Assembly (NCBI GenBank): GCA_030386875.1
Contig: CM059573.1
Coordinates: forward strand, 28,065,891-28,129,890
Direction of reading: 5' to 3'
Origin: Morinoia aosen
Taxonomy: Eukaryota > Arthropoda > Malacostraca > Amphipoda > Talitridae
Length of the DNA stretch: 64,000 nt
Shown here: positions 63,074-64,000 of the stretch, in pieces
How positions within the stretch are numbered: position 1 is the stretch's first letter
How the letters are laid out: the number at the start of each line of letters is the position of its first letter
Notes under the pieces: model-generated
What the model saw: the letters and a program-made list of their open reading frames with translations, nothing else
Databases searched by the model: none
Told to the model about the DNA's origin: nothing
Made by a program: the position numbers and the translations under genes

Positions 63074-63744
63074 ATGATTTACATGCATGTTTTTTTACGA
63101 GATTTCTTCTATAATAATAGTTTTCCTACAGGAATTGTAAACTCCCAAATTAAAAAGTTTTTATCTGGAAAATATTCTCAGTCGAACATAGATGTCAGAT
63201 CCGATAGTTTTCATTATTGCACTCTACCCTATTTTGGTACCCCATCTGAGAAACTGCCCCGTGAGTTAAAGTCTCTTTTTGATAGGTATTTGCCTACTAT
63301 CAACCTGCGTGTAATTTTGATTAATAAGGACAAAAATAGGTTCTTTTTTTGCGGCACAAGGAATCCATCCCTGGTCTAATGCGTTCTTGTGTCATTTATA
63401 AATATAGTTGTGTGCAGTGCACATCGGCGTACATCGGGATGACGTCACGCAGTATTTACACAAGAATAGCAGAACACCGCGGTAGGAGCCACCGTACCGG
63501 GAACTTACTTGCACATCCTCCTCATTCAGCCGTACGCAGCCATGCTGTACAGTGCAATATAGTAATTCGTGAGGAAGATTTTAAAGTCATTGATAGCGCT
63601 CCCAATGAGCTTGACCTACGAATTTTAGAATCTCTTCATATTTTTAAAGGAAAACCTTCCCTAAATAATATGCTTAGTTCCTATCCCCTTCAAATAGTAA
63701 ATTCACAGTGCGTATTTTTTCGTTACTTTTTTGCTAGTTTTTAG
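63074..63744 (+). pseudogene. Penelope RT end and GIY-YIG endonuclease, right arm
   Basis: 63074-63379 encodes RDFFYNNSFPTGIVNSQIKK and LPYFGTPSEKLPRELKSLFD, the RT thumb and linker. 63349-63744 encodes SCVIYKYSCVQCTSAYIGMT and SRSIYTRIAEH. The two parts lie in different frames overlapping at ~63350-63380, so an indel separates them. Confidence 0.75.
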
Positions 63745-64000
63745 GCATAGTTTGACATATATTTATCTTTTTGTTGTTACAATTGTGTTCGTTTTACTTT
63801 TCTGTATTGCTTGTATTCTTCGAAATGTTTGTATATTTTGCACTTTTTTGAATTCGTTGTATTTTACAGAACTGATGATGGAGCTGGACTCCGAAACGTT
63901 TTCGATTTTGTTTATTCTCAATTTGAGTAAATATGACTAGTTATAGTAGCATTTTCTTCGCTTTTAAATTTCTATTATTTCTAAACGTTTCAATGTATGA

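Larger units (their letters stand above)
62147..63975. mobile_element. Penelope-like element, two 5'-truncated copies in a palindrome
   Basis: The arms 62147-63048 (minus) and 63092-63975 (plus) are near-identical and head to head around a ~40-bp spacer (63049-63091, with its own short inverted repeat CATGTA..TACATG). Each carries the RT-to-endonuclease tail and the same 3' end (..GAGTAAATATGACTAG). Inverted or partial tandem arrangements are known for Penelope elements. Confidence 0.8.

Overview
The window looks like an accessory, transposon-packed stretch of an AT-rich invertebrate (probably arthropod) nuclear genome. The evidence is spliced exons with GT..AG borders, BEL/Pao and Ty3/gypsy LTR elements, Jockey- and CR1-type LINEs, a Penelope-like element, PIF/Harbinger, mariner and Tigger relics, a tRNA-derived SINE and a Polinton/Maverick. 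No bacterial operons, rRNA or true tRNA genes were seen. The species cannot be named from sequence alone.

The centrepiece is a near-complete 14,070-bp Polinton/Maverick (adintovirus-type endogenous DNA virus) at 8763-22832. It has 294-bp terminal inverted repeats beginning AGTAGTAAGG and a perfect 6-bp target duplication (TCCCTC). All genes lie on the plus strand: zinc-finger/protein-primed DNA polymerase B, phospholipase A2-like protein, retroviral-type integrase with chromodomain, a conserved protein of unknown function, minor (penton-like) capsid protein, double-jelly-roll major capsid protein, a CxxC/hydrophobic core-type protein, adenain-like protease, three coiled-coil or fibre-like proteins and an FtsK/HerA-type packaging ATPase. 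Polymerase and integrase would replicate and insert the element; capsid proteins, protease and ATPase would build and fill a particle. Polymerase, capsid and other genes carry frameshifts or stops and the protease lacks its expected nucleophile, so this copy should not be autonomous. Ten genes start with an A-rich box (TTTAAAAAATG type) fused to the ATG. A broken second copy lies inverted at 60330-62146.

Layout: 1-2450 has repeats and unassigned DNA. 2460-4054 is a decayed Harbinger transposase. 4055-23590 is a minus-strand BEL/Pao retrotransposon into which a TTAA-target element (7238-8709), the Polinton and a 205-bp segment were inserted. 23920-24678 is a Tigger/pogo deletion derivative. 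25908-28009 holds two exons of a MADF-like gene. 30568-33282 is a two-exon Harbinger transposase. 35076-35661 is a mariner relic. 35690-47230 holds two inverted copies of an uncharacterised ~2-kb repeat and two CR1-like LINE fragments. 47231-51884 is a gypsy element lacking reverse transcriptase and carrying a nested 1.4-kb Harbinger-like element. 52079-57228 is a full-length Jockey-type LINE with target duplication. 57346-59130 is a degenerate satellite. 59163-60323 is a gypsy RT/RNase H fragment. 62147-63975 is a palindromic pair of Penelope endonuclease tails.

The nesting gives a relative chronology: BEL first, then Polinton and TTAA element inside it; LINE and Harbinger insertions inside the gypsy-associated repeat.
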